From: Neobittarella massiliensis (ex Bilen et al. 2018)
Lineage (GTDB): Bacteria; Bacillota; Clostridia; Oscillospirales; Ruminococcaceae
Length of the DNA stretch: 64,000 nucleotides
Assembly (NCBI RefSeq): GCF_900289145.1
Contig: NZ_OKQO01000002.1
Span: 62,001-126,000 of the forward strand
Reading direction: 5' to 3'
This document shows, piece after piece, positions 28,584 to 37,324 of this stretch. The position numbers and the translations under genes were made by a program. Under the pieces are notes generated by a model. It saw only the letters and a program-made list of their open reading frames with translations. It did no database searches and was not told where the DNA came from. The stretch's first letter is position 1. Each line of letters begins with the position of its first letter.

Positions 28584-28940
28584 CTATATCCCCAGCTGCA
28601 AAAAGAGCGCCTCCAATTCCTGGACCTGTTGCAGTGTGGTCTGCCAAGCCGAGCGCGCCATATCTACCCGCCCATCGGGCAAAAAGCAGACGCCTTCTCG
28701 TTCCAGCAGCTCGCGCTGGGTGTGCGGCGTGGCAAACGACCGCGCGCCCGAAAGCCGTCCACCGTGGCCCACTACCCGCTGGGCCGGCAATGTCCCCGGC
28801 GGCAGCACCCGCCCCAGCGCATACCCCACCTGGCGCGCCGCCCGTGGCTTTTGGCACAACATGGCTATCTGCCCATAGGTAGCTACCCGTCCGCGGGGGA
28901 TGCGCTGCCCCACCACTGCCACCCGGCGATAAAAGTCCAT
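28584..28940 (-). CDS. Alkyltransferase-like (ATL) DNA-binding protein
   Basis: The 118-aa protein matches the DNA-binding domain of O6-alkylguanine-DNA alkyltransferase (IPRGRVATYGQIA, ARQVGYAL). The reactive PCHR motif reads PAQRV (52-56), so both the acceptor Cys and its His are replaced. It therefore cannot transfer alkyl groups. Known ATL proteins bind such lesions and hand them to nucleotide excision repair. The ATG at 28940 is preferred because the GTG at 28949 overlaps the ribosome site AGGAGG. It lies 12 bases after the protease gene. Confidence 0.85.
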   Translation of the reverse strand: MDFYRRVAVVGQRIPRGRVATYGQIAMLCQKPRAARQVGYALGRVLPPGTLPAQRVVGHGGRLSGARSFATPHTQRELLEREGVCFLPDGRVDMARSAWQTTLQQVQELEALFLQLGI

Positions 28941-28952
28941 TCCAGGCACCTC

Positions 28953-30374
28953 CTAAAGCTGCTCGATCTGCTCGAGCAGCGCGCGGTACTGATCGTCGTT
29001 TTCATCACTGGAGATGTGTAGCACTGTGTAGGCCACCAAATACCGGTAGTCGCTGTGGCTGCAGATCCCGTCGGGTTCCAGGCCGTGCTGTCGCTCAAAG
29101 TCCTGCATCGCCTGCCGCGTGGCCTCCGAGTAGTAGCCGTCGGTGCGGTCGGGCGCATACCCCAGTGTCGCCAGCAGCTGCTGGATGTAAACCACCTCGT
29201 CGCCCACGCCGTCTACCTGCCAGTCCCGCTCGATGCGCAGCGGGATATCTTCCCCCATCTGGGGGTTGGCCACCTCGATATCCGGTGTCAGCCCCTGTCC
29301 CTCCACACAGCTGCCGTCCGGTGTCAGCCACCGGGCATAGGTGTATTTTAAGATCGAGCCGTCTGTCAGCTCTTTCTGCCGCTGCACGACACCTTTGCCG
29401 TAAGTCTGCGTGCCTACCAGCTGAAAATCGGCCAGCTGTGACAGCGCCGCCGCCGTGATCTCCGAGGCCGAGGCGGTCTCGCCGTTTACCAGCAGATAGC
29501 TGTGGGCAAAGGTGTACTTGTCGCGCCCAGTGGCCCGGTATTTTTGATCGATACCGTTTCCCGGGTCTACAGTGAACAGCAGCTCCCCCTTTTTTACAAA
29601 CAGGTCCAGCACCTGCTTGGCGGCAGTTAAATAGCCGCCTCCGTTGTCCCGCAGGTCCAGCACCAGTGTATCGATATGCTGCTCTTTAAAGTCCTGCAGC
29701 GCCTCTTCCAAATGCTCGCCGGTATCCGAGCCAAAGGTAGTCAGCTGCACATAGCCAAACGATTTGTCGCCGGCGGTGCGCACCTCGTAAAACAGGTCGT
29801 TTTGCAACTCTTTTACTTCCACCTCTACCGTGAGCAGTTCTTGGCCGCGCTGTACCGTCAGGGTGCGCGTGCCGGCGCCGCCGTCGGTCAGCAGCTCGCC
29901 GACCGGCGCATCCTCCTCGGTAATATCAGTACCGTTCACCTGGGTGATGATGTCTCCCGGCAGTATGCCCGCCTTTTCGGCCGGCCCGTCCTGGTAGGCT
30001 TCGATCACCAAAACACCCCGCTCCAGCGGCCGGTAACCAAGGCCTATACCCAGTACCGCCCCGTCTACGCTCTGGTTGTACGCCTCCCCTTCACTGGGGG
30101 TAAACAGGTGGGTGTAGGGGTCGTCTAAGGCGCTGATCATGCCCTCCAGGGCCGCTTTTTGCATATCGGGCTTTTCCCTGTTGGGATAGGCCCAGTTTTT
30201 TTGCAGCTCATCCTGCACCTGGTCGGTATGGGTAAAGCGCAGTGCATACCCGCCCCACAGCCCCATGCACAGCGTGGCGATCAGTGCCAGGCATACCGCA
30301 GCACGCGCCGCCAGCGGGTGCCGCCATGGGGCGGGGGACAGGTCTTTCGTGGGTCGTTTTTCACTTGGGGACAT
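28953..30374 (-). CDS. S41-family C-terminal processing peptidase (CtpA-like)
   Basis: The 473-aa secreted or membrane-anchored serine protease has an N-terminal membrane helix (about 25-46), a PDZ domain (about 100-185, GLGYRPLERGVLV, AEKAGILPGDII), and the S41 core with catalytic Ser in VNGETASASE and Lys in GTQTYGKGVVQ. A peptidoglycan-binding domain of the PG_binding_1 type follows (about 395-440, QQLLATLGYAPDRTDGYY). Clostridial and Bacillus homologues act outside the membrane, for example on sporulation or envelope proteins; the substrate here is unknown. Confidence 0.9.
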   Translation of the reverse strand: MSPSEKRPTKDLSPAPWRHPLAARAAVCLALIATLCMGLWGGYALRFTHTDQVQDELQKNWAYPNREKPDMQKAALEGMISALDDPYTHLFTPSEGEAYNQSVDGAVLGIGLGYRPLERGVLVIEAYQDGPAEKAGILPGDIITQVNGTDITEEDAPVGELLTDGGAGTRTLTVQRGQELLTVEVEVKELQNDLFYEVRTAGDKSFGYVQLTTFGSDTGEHLEEALQDFKEQHIDTLVLDLRDNGGGYLTAAKQVLDLFVKKGELLFTVDPGNGIDQKYRATGRDKYTFAHSYLLVNGETASASEITAAALSQLADFQLVGTQTYGKGVVQRQKELTDGSILKYTYARWLTPDGSCVEGQGLTPDIEVANPQMGEDIPLRIERDWQVDGVGDEVVYIQQLLATLGYAPDRTDGYYSEATRQAMQDFERQHGLEPDGICSHSDYRYLVAYTVLHISSDENDDQYRALLEQIEQL

Positions 30375-30460
30375 GACAAAACTCCTGTATCAGCTGACAG
30401 CTGCGGGTAGGTGGCGTAAAGCCGCTCGGTGTAACATGTCTATATCCGTTATATTGCCGC

Positions 30461-33142
30461 TCATTGTCGGCTCTGTGCCGGCAACTGCTCGGGTAGGGCA
30501 GAGAATACATCCCCGTCTACTGGCCGGCCAAATAAAAAACCCTGTATGTAGTCGAGGCCCATATCTTTTACCGCCCGGTACTCCTCCCAGGTCTCCACGC
30601 CCTCCAGCAGTACCTGCATGCCGCCGTCGTGGCACAGCGCCACGATAAAGCGGATGAATGTGGTGTCAAAAGAACTGTGCAGGATATCCTGCACAAAGGT
30701 GCGGTCTATCTTTACCAGCTGCCCCGGTCGCCGCTTCAAAATACCCAGCGACGAGTAGCCGGTGCCGAAATCGTCTATGGCGATGCGCATACCCAAGGCG
30801 CGGATGCGGTCGAGCACCGCGCGGTCCTCGTCGATGTTGGCGGCGATATAGCTCTCGGTCAGTTCCACCACGATCTGTCTGGGGTCTGCGCCGCTCTCCT
30901 GCAGCACCTGCTGCATATAGTCGATAAAGCTGGGCTGGGTCAGCTGTAAACGCGACAGGTTCACACTCATCGAAAAGCTGGGCACCTTCTGCGCCCAGTG
31001 CCGGTATGCCTGCACCGCGCGTTCAAATATCCAGCGCCCCACCGGGTGGATCAGTCCGCTCTCCTCCAGCAGGGGAATAAATTCCGCCGGCGATACCGGG
31101 CCAAAATCCGGGTGCTGCCAGCGGGCCAGCGCCTCGGCCCCGGTCAGCTTGCCGGTATCAGCCTCCACCTGGGGCTGAAAGGCCAGCGAAAAGCCACTAA
31201 ATCCATTTTCTACACTGTCGCGCAGCGCCTCGCTCAGCCGCAGCGCCTGCGACTTGTGGCCAAATATCTCGGCCGAAAAATGCGCCACATTGCCCGCTCC
31301 ACCCTGCTTGGCGTACTCCAGTGCGTAGCTGGCGTACTTAAAAAGCTGCAGGTAGTTGTCGCTGTCGGCAGGATAACCGGCACAGCCGGCTGACAGCGTG
31401 CAAAAGTATTTCTGTCCGTCGTACTCCTGCTGGCGGCCAAAGGTGCGCTGCATATCCTCAAAAAACTGCTCTAGCGGCCCAGTATCGCTGTCGCGGTAGA
31501 TCATGCCGAACTCGTCGCCATCCAAACGAAACAGCTGAGCCCCATCGGGCAGTATAGCACAAATGCGCTGGCCGGTCACCCGAATGACTGCGTCGCCAAA
31601 ATCCCGGTCATACAGGTCGTTGATGCGTCCAAAGTCGTCCAGGTCCAGCACCGCTACCTGTAATGGGTCAGCTGGACGCTCCTGCAAATGGGCGGTGATG
31701 ACCTGCTCAAACTCAAATTTATTGTAGAGCCCGGTCAGCAGATCGATCTTTCCGCGCTTGCCCAAATTGGTGATAAAGCCGGCAAATAGCACCGGTTCGC
31801 CGTCCTCGTCGCGCTCTAAATGGCCGCGGCAGCGCATCCACACCCATTCGCCGCGCCGGTTGCGGGCCCGGTATTCCACCAGGTGGCTGTCGGTGCGCCC
31901 ATCGGTGATCTCTTGGTTCGACTCTAAAAACGAGGCCTTGTCGTGGGGGTGCACGTGGCTGCCCCACACGGCAGCCGCGTTGGCGATCACCTCGCCGGGC
32001 AGGTCAAATTCGCGCACCATAGCCGCCGAGTAGCGAAACACGCCGGTTTTCATGTTGCACACGTACAGGTAGTCGTCGGTGCTCTGTACCAAGGCGTCGT
32101 ACAGCCGCTCCTTGTCGTAGTCAAACGAGAGCGGGCCCGGTTCTCTGCCGGCCCCGCTCTCCGCCAGATTCTGGGCGCGGCGAATGTGGTAGGCGCGCTT
32201 TTGCTCGTACATCTTCTGGTCTACCAGGCGCAGTATCTCTTTCATCTCCAGCGCATCCTGTGGGTACACCGCTATGATCCCGTAGCAAAAGCCCATGGTG
32301 TAGGGTTTATCCAGCTGGCGGCGGGTATCGCTGAGCTGTAACAGCGCCCGCTCGATGCGCGTCTGTACCTGCTGGCCGTCATCGGTAAAAAACACGGCGA
32401 TAAACTCGTCGCCGCTCAGGCGAAACAGGTAGTCAGGCGGTGTCATCTGCGCCTTTACTGCCCGGGCCGCGGCAGCGATGAGAAAGTCGCCCTCGGTATG
32501 GCCGTACAGGTCGTTTACTTCCTTGAGAAGGTTGATGTCGTACATGCACAAAAAGAAGGTACGCCCCGCCTGACGGCATTGGGCGATGCTCTGTCCCAGC
32601 TTCTCGCGCCCGGCTCGGCGGTTATAGGTGTGGGTCAGCTCGTCGATGCTGGCCGCCCGCTGCAGCCGCTTGGTCTCGGTCACGTCCAGCGAATACTGAA
32701 AATGTACCGTAGTGCCATCGATCCACTGCAGCAGACTGTCGTGATTTTCATACACCCGGTCGTTTACCGTATTGTGCTCCTCCCACACACAGGCCGGGCT
32801 CTTGTCTCCGCCGGCCATCAGCTTGGGCACTGGGCAAAAGGGGCAGGGGCCATCCATGCCGCGCTGTAGCGTCTGCCAGCAGGTCTTGCCCACCAGCGTC
32901 TCTGCGCCGCCAAACGCCTCCTGCATCGCGTTGTTTACAAACAAGATCTCGCCGGTCTCGGGGCGGGTGATGTACACGTTGGCGCGTATCTTCTCCATGA
33001 TGGCGTCAAATACCCACGACTGCAGCGCATCGTCGCGCGCCGGTACAGTCGCTTCGTCGGTCGCCGGCCGCGCCAAAGAGCGCGCCCCCGGCAGATCGGC
33101 AGGTCCCCCTGCCGCCAGAGATCGCTTGTGGATACAGGCCAT
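30461..33142 (-). CDS. PAS-GGDEF-PAS-GGDEF-EAL cyclic-di-GMP protein
   Basis: This is an 893-aa cytoplasmic protein without membrane helices. A first PAS domain (about 45-160, with CPFCPVPK) is followed by a GGDEF domain with the variant SGDEF. A second PAS (about 345-450) precedes a GGDEF with DGDEF, then an EAL domain. The EAL domain keeps EALAR, NLSR, ELTES, IDDFGTGYSS, KIDRTFV and EGVET, so phosphodiesterase activity is likely. Both GGDEF sites deviate at the first Gly. Net hydrolysis of c-di-GMP controlled by PAS signals is inferred. Confidence 0.92.
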   Translation of the reverse strand: MACIHKRSLAAGGPADLPGARSLARPATDEATVPARDDALQSWVFDAIMEKIRANVYITRPETGEILFVNNAMQEAFGGAETLVGKTCWQTLQRGMDGPCPFCPVPKLMAGGDKSPACVWEEHNTVNDRVYENHDSLLQWIDGTTVHFQYSLDVTETKRLQRAASIDELTHTYNRRAGREKLGQSIAQCRQAGRTFFLCMYDINLLKEVNDLYGHTEGDFLIAAAARAVKAQMTPPDYLFRLSGDEFIAVFFTDDGQQVQTRIERALLQLSDTRRQLDKPYTMGFCYGIIAVYPQDALEMKEILRLVDQKMYEQKRAYHIRRAQNLAESGAGREPGPLSFDYDKERLYDALVQSTDDYLYVCNMKTGVFRYSAAMVREFDLPGEVIANAAAVWGSHVHPHDKASFLESNQEITDGRTDSHLVEYRARNRRGEWVWMRCRGHLERDEDGEPVLFAGFITNLGKRGKIDLLTGLYNKFEFEQVITAHLQERPADPLQVAVLDLDDFGRINDLYDRDFGDAVIRVTGQRICAILPDGAQLFRLDGDEFGMIYRDSDTGPLEQFFEDMQRTFGRQQEYDGQKYFCTLSAGCAGYPADSDNYLQLFKYASYALEYAKQGGAGNVAHFSAEIFGHKSQALRLSEALRDSVENGFSGFSLAFQPQVEADTGKLTGAEALARWQHPDFGPVSPAEFIPLLEESGLIHPVGRWIFERAVQAYRHWAQKVPSFSMSVNLSRLQLTQPSFIDYMQQVLQESGADPRQIVVELTESYIAANIDEDRAVLDRIRALGMRIAIDDFGTGYSSLGILKRRPGQLVKIDRTFVQDILHSSFDTTFIRFIVALCHDGGMQVLLEGVETWEEYRAVKDMGLDYIQGFLFGRPVDGDVFSALPEQLPAQSRQ

Positions 33143-33204
33143 ACTAGCCGCTCCTTCCTGTCTTATCGGTAAAGGTATCCTGCACAGCCACTAGGTGGTG
33201 TACA

Positions 33205-34113
33205 CTACCAAAACTTTCTGCTCTTAAATAAACAGATGCACCCGGCCACCACCAAAATGCTCACGAATATCACAGCGGGGTAGCCGTATGTCCAGCTCAG
33301 TTCCGGCATGTGCAAAAAGTTCATCCCGTACCAGCCGGCGATCAGCGTCAGCGGCAAAAAGATGGTGGTGACGATGGTCAGTACTTTCATAATATCATTT
33401 TGGCGAATGCCGATCTGCGCTTGGTAGAGTTCCTGTACCTGTGCGGCATACTCTCTTTGCACCTGGGTCTCGCTCTGCAGCCGGGCAGCCCGGTCGGCAA
33501 ACAGGCCAAAAATGGTACTGTCCTCCGCCTCAAAAAAGCTGCCGCAGCTCTCCTGTAACCGCTGGCCCATATCGGTCAGGTGGCTGTAGTAACGGTACAG
33601 GTGAGAGGTCTCTTTTTTCACCGCCAGGATCTCGGCGCCCAGCTGTTTTCTCTCCCCGGCCAGCACAGCCTCCTCCAGGTCCTCGATGCGGCTCTCCTGT
33701 TCCTCTAAATAGGTCAGGTCCTCGTCCACCAGCCACAGTAAAAATTCGCACAGCACCCGCCCGGCCGACATCCGTCCCCGCAGTGGCTGCGCCAGCTGCC
33801 GCTGTAAAAAGTTTTCTACCGTGCCGCTGTCATCCCAAAACAGCAGGTGCCCGTCAAACATGTAAAAGGCCAGCACCAAATGTTGACCTGGCTGCCTCTT
33901 GGCCGGCACATGTAGCGTGCCCATCAGGTAACGGGGATAGCGCTCCAGCTTGCAAAAGTGAATGGCTCCGCTCTGATGCTGGGCGGCGCGCCGCAGCCAT
34001 GCGGGGAGCTCCTCCCAATCGTCAGTCGTGCAGGTGCCGACTCCACCGCCACCTGCCAGCCACTGGGTGCCCGGTACCGGCGTCAACCCCTGGGTGCCTA
34101 TCGTGTAAAACAT
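33205..34113 (-). CDS. CorA-like divalent cation transporter
   Basis: The 302-aa protein has the CorA architecture: an alpha/beta cytoplasmic N-terminal domain, a long helix, and two C-terminal membrane helices (about 238-258 and 272-292). The pore signature YGMNF lies between them, and SRKFW forms the basic tail. Mg2+ or another divalent cation is the likely substrate. It has no operon partner of related function. Confidence 0.88.
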   Translation of the reverse strand: MFYTIGTQGLTPVPGTQWLAGGGGVGTCTTDDWEELPAWLRRAAQHQSGAIHFCKLERYPRYLMGTLHVPAKRQPGQHLVLAFYMFDGHLLFWDDSGTVENFLQRQLAQPLRGRMSAGRVLCEFLLWLVDEDLTYLEEQESRIEDLEEAVLAGERKQLGAEILAVKKETSHLYRYYSHLTDMGQRLQESCGSFFEAEDSTIFGLFADRAARLQSETQVQREYAAQVQELYQAQIGIRQNDIMKVLTIVTTIFLPLTLIAGWYGMNFLHMPELSWTYGYPAVIFVSILVVAGCICLFKSRKFW

Positions 34114-34568
34114 GCGATGAACAGACCTCCTCTAACCGCGCTCTCGGCAAAAAGCCGAACTGCGCGATCCAACAGGCAACTATTTTGGGCTATTTTTGAC
34201 TATTATACCACAGATCCACTCCCGCCGCGAAGAAATAGACCGATTTTGCTCACCTTTTAGCGGGTCGATAAGCTGGGAAATAATGGTGCTCTATTTTCAT
34301 GGTGCCATAACCATATGCCGAATATTGCACCGCAGTTTGTGCAGTTGTCATAAAGATGGTAGGAGCGTCAAATATCTCAAAATATCTGCCGGCAGTCGTG
34401 CTGGCAGTGCAGGGGAGAGGTGCAGCTGCAAAAGGGTCGGCGCAGTGCCGCCACCTGCCACTACCGTTTTTACCACCGTGTTCACGCGGCGTACAGATCT
34501 GCACAGGGGGTGCTTCACTGCATATCCGCCGTACAGACCGTATCAGCTGTCAAAAGAGAGGAGCCGAC
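34114..34568. other. Intergenic region upstream of the CorA-like gene
   Basis: About 450 bases separate the CorA-like gene from the small cupin gene, both on the minus strand. A minus-strand TATAAT (34202-34207) could belong to the transporter promoter but lacks a good -35. No gene is supported. Confidence 0.5.
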
Positions 34569-34600
34569 AAAAAAACCGCCCTGCCGATCGGCAGAGCGGT
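34569..34600 (-). terminator. Terminator of the cupin/diguanylate-cyclase unit
   Basis: Minus strand: ACCGCTCTGCC GATC GGCAGGGCGGT forms a strong stem followed by seven T residues (plus-strand A-run 34569-34575). A textbook intrinsic terminator. Confidence 0.9.
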
Positions 34601-34619
34601 CCTCTCTGTGTGCTGGGTC

Positions 34620-34949
34620 TCAAAACACCACTACCAGTAACATCTTAAAGTTCTCTTCGCCGTACACCGCATGGGGGTGTTTAGCCGGCATCACGATTGA
34701 CTCTCCCTCGTGCAGCAGATGGGGTTCTCCGTCTATGGTGATGCGCCCCACGCCGTCCAGGCAGGTCACCAGCGCATCGCCGCCCGATTCATGGGTGCTG
34801 ATCTCCTCACCGGCGGCAAACGAAAACAGCGTTATGCTCAGCGCGTCATTTTGTGCCAGCGTCTTGCTCACCACCTGCCCCGGCTGGTAGTCCACCTGCT
34901 CTTTCAGCGTCAGGATCGCCGCCTTGTCAATGTTTTTAAGTCCCGCCAT
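34620..34949 (-). CDS. Small single-domain cupin protein
   Basis: The 109-aa protein is a single RmlC-like cupin barrel with ISTHESGGDALVTCLDG (motif 1) and EGESIVMPAKHPHAV (motif 2), including His residues for a metal site. Similar proteins are common in gut anaerobes without known substrate. A good ribosome site (AAAAAAGGAG) precedes the ATG. It lies 16 bases after the diguanylate cyclase gene and shares its terminator. Confidence 0.85.
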   Translation of the reverse strand: MAGLKNIDKAAILTLKEQVDYQPGQVVSKTLAQNDALSITLFSFAAGEEISTHESGGDALVTCLDGVGRITIDGEPHLLHEGESIVMPAKHPHAVYGEENFKMLLVVVF

Positions 34950-34965
34950 AAAATACTCCTTTTTT

Positions 34966-35982
34966 CTATATTTCGGTGTCGATACAACTCTTTATCTGCT
35001 GGTCTTCGCTGCTGCGGTACACCCCTTTACCGGCGGCTTTGGCCCGGTACAGCGCGTCGTCCGCCCGGCGGTAGATCTCGGCAAAGGTACTGGTCCCGCC
35101 CACAGCGCTGGCTCCGCCGATCGAGCAGCTGTGCGGCAGCTCCAGCGCCACAAACACCTCGCCGGTCTGCGCGATCAGCTGCCGGGCGATCGCAGTGCGC
35201 TCCCGCTCATCCAAAATATCGGGTAAAAACAACATGAACTCGTCGCCGCCCACCCGGCCGGCCACCCCGCTTTCGCCCGCGCAGCGCAGCAGCACTGCCG
35301 CGATCTGTTTGAGCAGAGTATCGCCCGTCTGGTGCCCATATGTATCATTGACCATTTTAAAGTCATCTATATCCAGCAAAAATAAACAGCCACCCGGTCC
35401 GCCTTTGCCCAGTAACTGCCCAATGTACTTTTCAGTGTACTTGCGGTTATACAGCTCGGTCAAAGCATCCAACTGTACATCCTTTTCCAGTGCCGCACTG
35501 CGGCGCAGGGCCGCCTCGGCCTGGTCGGCAAAAGTCTTAGGGTAATACTCTCCCTCCTGCTGGTAGACATACGGCGTAGAGTGGTGCAGGCTGTCGATCA
35601 TAAGCTGTCCGCCGGCGTCGCGGTGAACAGTGGCCGTCAGCCGGGTATCCATGTTGATCACCACCTGTTTGCCCTCAGTCTCCGCCTCGCAGGCCTCAAA
35701 TTCGCCGTATACCACGCAAATATCTTCGGCTAAGGGTTTGGCCTGGTACCAGGCGTTTTTTATCACAAAATCGATCCCCTCGGCCTCCTGCTGGTCTTTC
35801 TCAAGTCCCTGCAGCAGTACCGCCAGGTTTTCATAAAGCTCGTGTTTGCCGGTGCCAATGACCAAAATATCCGGGGAGAGGTGTTTGATCATGCCCATGA
35901 CCATGCCCGAGCTGCCCGAGACATAGCTCTCCATCAGCTGCTGTAGCAGTTCACAGGCCTCCCGGCACAGATCGCTCTGCAA
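34966..35982 (-). CDS. Diguanylate cyclase with SnoaL-like sensor region
   Basis: The 338-aa protein ends in a complete GGDEF domain (about 165-330) with D-I-D-D-F-K metal residues and an intact GGDEF catalytic loop (AGRVGGDEFMLF). The N-terminal 150 residues look like an alpha+beta SnoaL/nuclear-transport-factor-type fold (GMIKHLSPDILVIGTG), probably a ligand sensor. The start is TTG behind AGGAGGA with eight-base spacing. It would make c-di-GMP, opposing the EAL protein nearby. Confidence 0.9.
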   Translation of the reverse strand: MQSDLCREACELLQQLMESYVSGSSGMVMGMIKHLSPDILVIGTGKHELYENLAVLLQGLEKDQQEAEGIDFVIKNAWYQAKPLAEDICVVYGEFEACEAETEGKQVVINMDTRLTATVHRDAGGQLMIDSLHHSTPYVYQQEGEYYPKTFADQAEAALRRSAALEKDVQLDALTELYNRKYTEKYIGQLLGKGGPGGCLFLLDIDDFKMVNDTYGHQTGDTLLKQIAAVLLRCAGESGVAGRVGGDEFMLFLPDILDERERTAIARQLIAQTGEVFVALELPHSCSIGGASAVGGTSTFAEIYRRADDALYRAKAAGKGVYRSSEDQQIKSCIDTEI

Positions 35983-36192
35983 TAGCGGTCTCCTCCTCTC
36001 ATCCTAAGATCCTAAATCGATGTGTCTCATCATACCACACGATAAAAAAGCTGTCGACTGTTTTATCTATCCAACTTTACGGTCACCGGCCCGCAACACC
36101 TCTCACCATCAGCACCACCGTCTCAACGTGAGTACCAAATCAAAATGTATCCCCACAAAATCACGGAAAAATTGTACTTTTGTACCCTGCAA

Positions 36193-37068
36193 CTAAATCG
36201 ATAAAAACCACGCCTCATCAATTGCATAATCGTTAACGGGCGTAACACCTAATTGTAATTCTCTTAATTTTTCTACCAACTCATCTCCATCAACCAAATC
36301 AATAGGCGCCGCTCCCGGTCTATTTGCTTCTTCTACTGCCGGTGCGGAAAACTTACCAGTCGTAATAAATAGCCCCTTATCCGCTCTTCCTTGCATAGCA
36401 CCTCTAAAATCCCGAATTTCCCCCGCAGATACACTCCCCGAATATCGCTTGCACTGGAACAGCATATGAAAGCTAATTATGCCATTCAGTTTGACGATTC
36501 CCATACCATCTATCCCACCATCACCTGTTTTTCCGGTTACTTTTACCTGTGTAAATCCAGCTTCTCTCAATAACCTTTGTGTCAATCGTTCAAAAGCATC
36601 TGGTTTTAAATTTAGTAAAACATTTTTAAGCTTTTCACGCCAAGATTGTATTTCATCTGGTGTATCTACGCCATCATTTTCCAAGTTATCATCTTTAAGA
36701 TTTATACTATTAACATTTTTGCTTTTTAAAAAGGTCATTTCACGAACTTTTTGCACAATTTCTTGTGGGTTAATTTTTTCTAAGTCCCTTCCGTTTGGTG
36801 TTAATGACCATACCCCTCGAGAAGAATTTTCCAAAAGTCCAACTTTTTTCATGTATGTTCGTGTCCATGCCAATCTGTATTCCACTTCTGTCTTGCTACT
36901 ATTAGCATGCATAATTTCTTGTACCTCTGATGTCAAGCCCAATATTTCAATCGTTTTATCATCGATTTCTCTAATCGTACCAGAGCCCCCCAATTCTTTC
37001 ATGGCCTGAAACAATTCACACATCATGTCGTTATAAGCAGGCACTTCTAAAGACTTTTTCATTTCCAA
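36193..37068 (-). CDS. Mrr-type restriction endonuclease
   Basis: The 291-aa protein has an N-terminal winged-helix Mrr_N domain (about 1-110, ending GVWSLTPNGRDLEKI) and a C-terminal PD-(D/E)xK nuclease with GDGGIDGMG and FQCKRY (the QxK variant). Mrr enzymes cut methylated DNA in known cases. No methyltransferase is nearby. The gene is clearly AT-richer than its neighbours, which suggests acquisition. It starts with ATG behind GAGAGGTGG. Confidence 0.9.
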   Translation of the reverse strand: MEMKKSLEVPAYNDMMCELFQAMKELGGSGTIREIDDKTIEILGLTSEVQEIMHANSSKTEVEYRLAWTRTYMKKVGLLENSSRGVWSLTPNGRDLEKINPQEIVQKVREMTFLKSKNVNSINLKDDNLENDGVDTPDEIQSWREKLKNVLLNLKPDAFERLTQRLLREAGFTQVKVTGKTGDGGIDGMGIVKLNGIISFHMLFQCKRYSGSVSAGEIRDFRGAMQGRADKGLFITTGKFSAPAVEEANRPGAAPIDLVDGDELVEKLRELQLGVTPVNDYAIDEAWFLSI

Positions 37069-37081
37069 CCACCTCTCATCT

Positions 37082-37282
37082 TTATTTTATTACTTCAAAG
37101 TACTTCAAAGTATCTTTGATTGCTTCGACCTTTTCTGCCGTCGGATGCTTCCGCGGCTGTTTCAATTCTTCTACCGCATTAGGAGCATCATACATCGGCA
37201 ATCCTAAATCCCTTTTTACCTCTGCAATGTATGCAGTATGTACTTTGAAGCCGTATTTAGCTTCTATGTACTCCTTTATCAT
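37082..37282 (-). CDS. Detached C-terminal tail of RlmD (66 aa)
   Basis: The 66-aa frame (MIKEYIEAKYGFKVHTAYIA start) matches, from memory, the C-terminal extension that many clostridial RlmD/RumA proteins carry (IKxYVxxKYGxKVxxxYIAQVKRxxG). Here it follows the rlmD stop in the same reading frame: after the TAA at 37325-37327 the frame continues R-A-E-T-Y-K-P-K-E-R-V-T-Y-K into this ATG. It could be translated separately, produced by readthrough, or be a remnant. It is AT-richer than the rlmD body. Confidence 0.65.
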   Translation of the reverse strand: MIKEYIEAKYGFKVHTAYIAEVKRDLGLPMYDAPNAVEELKQPRKHPTAEKVEAIKDTLKYFEVIK

Positions 37283-37324
37283 TTTGTAGGTAACTCGCTC
37301 TTTCGGCTTATAGGTTTCTGCCCT

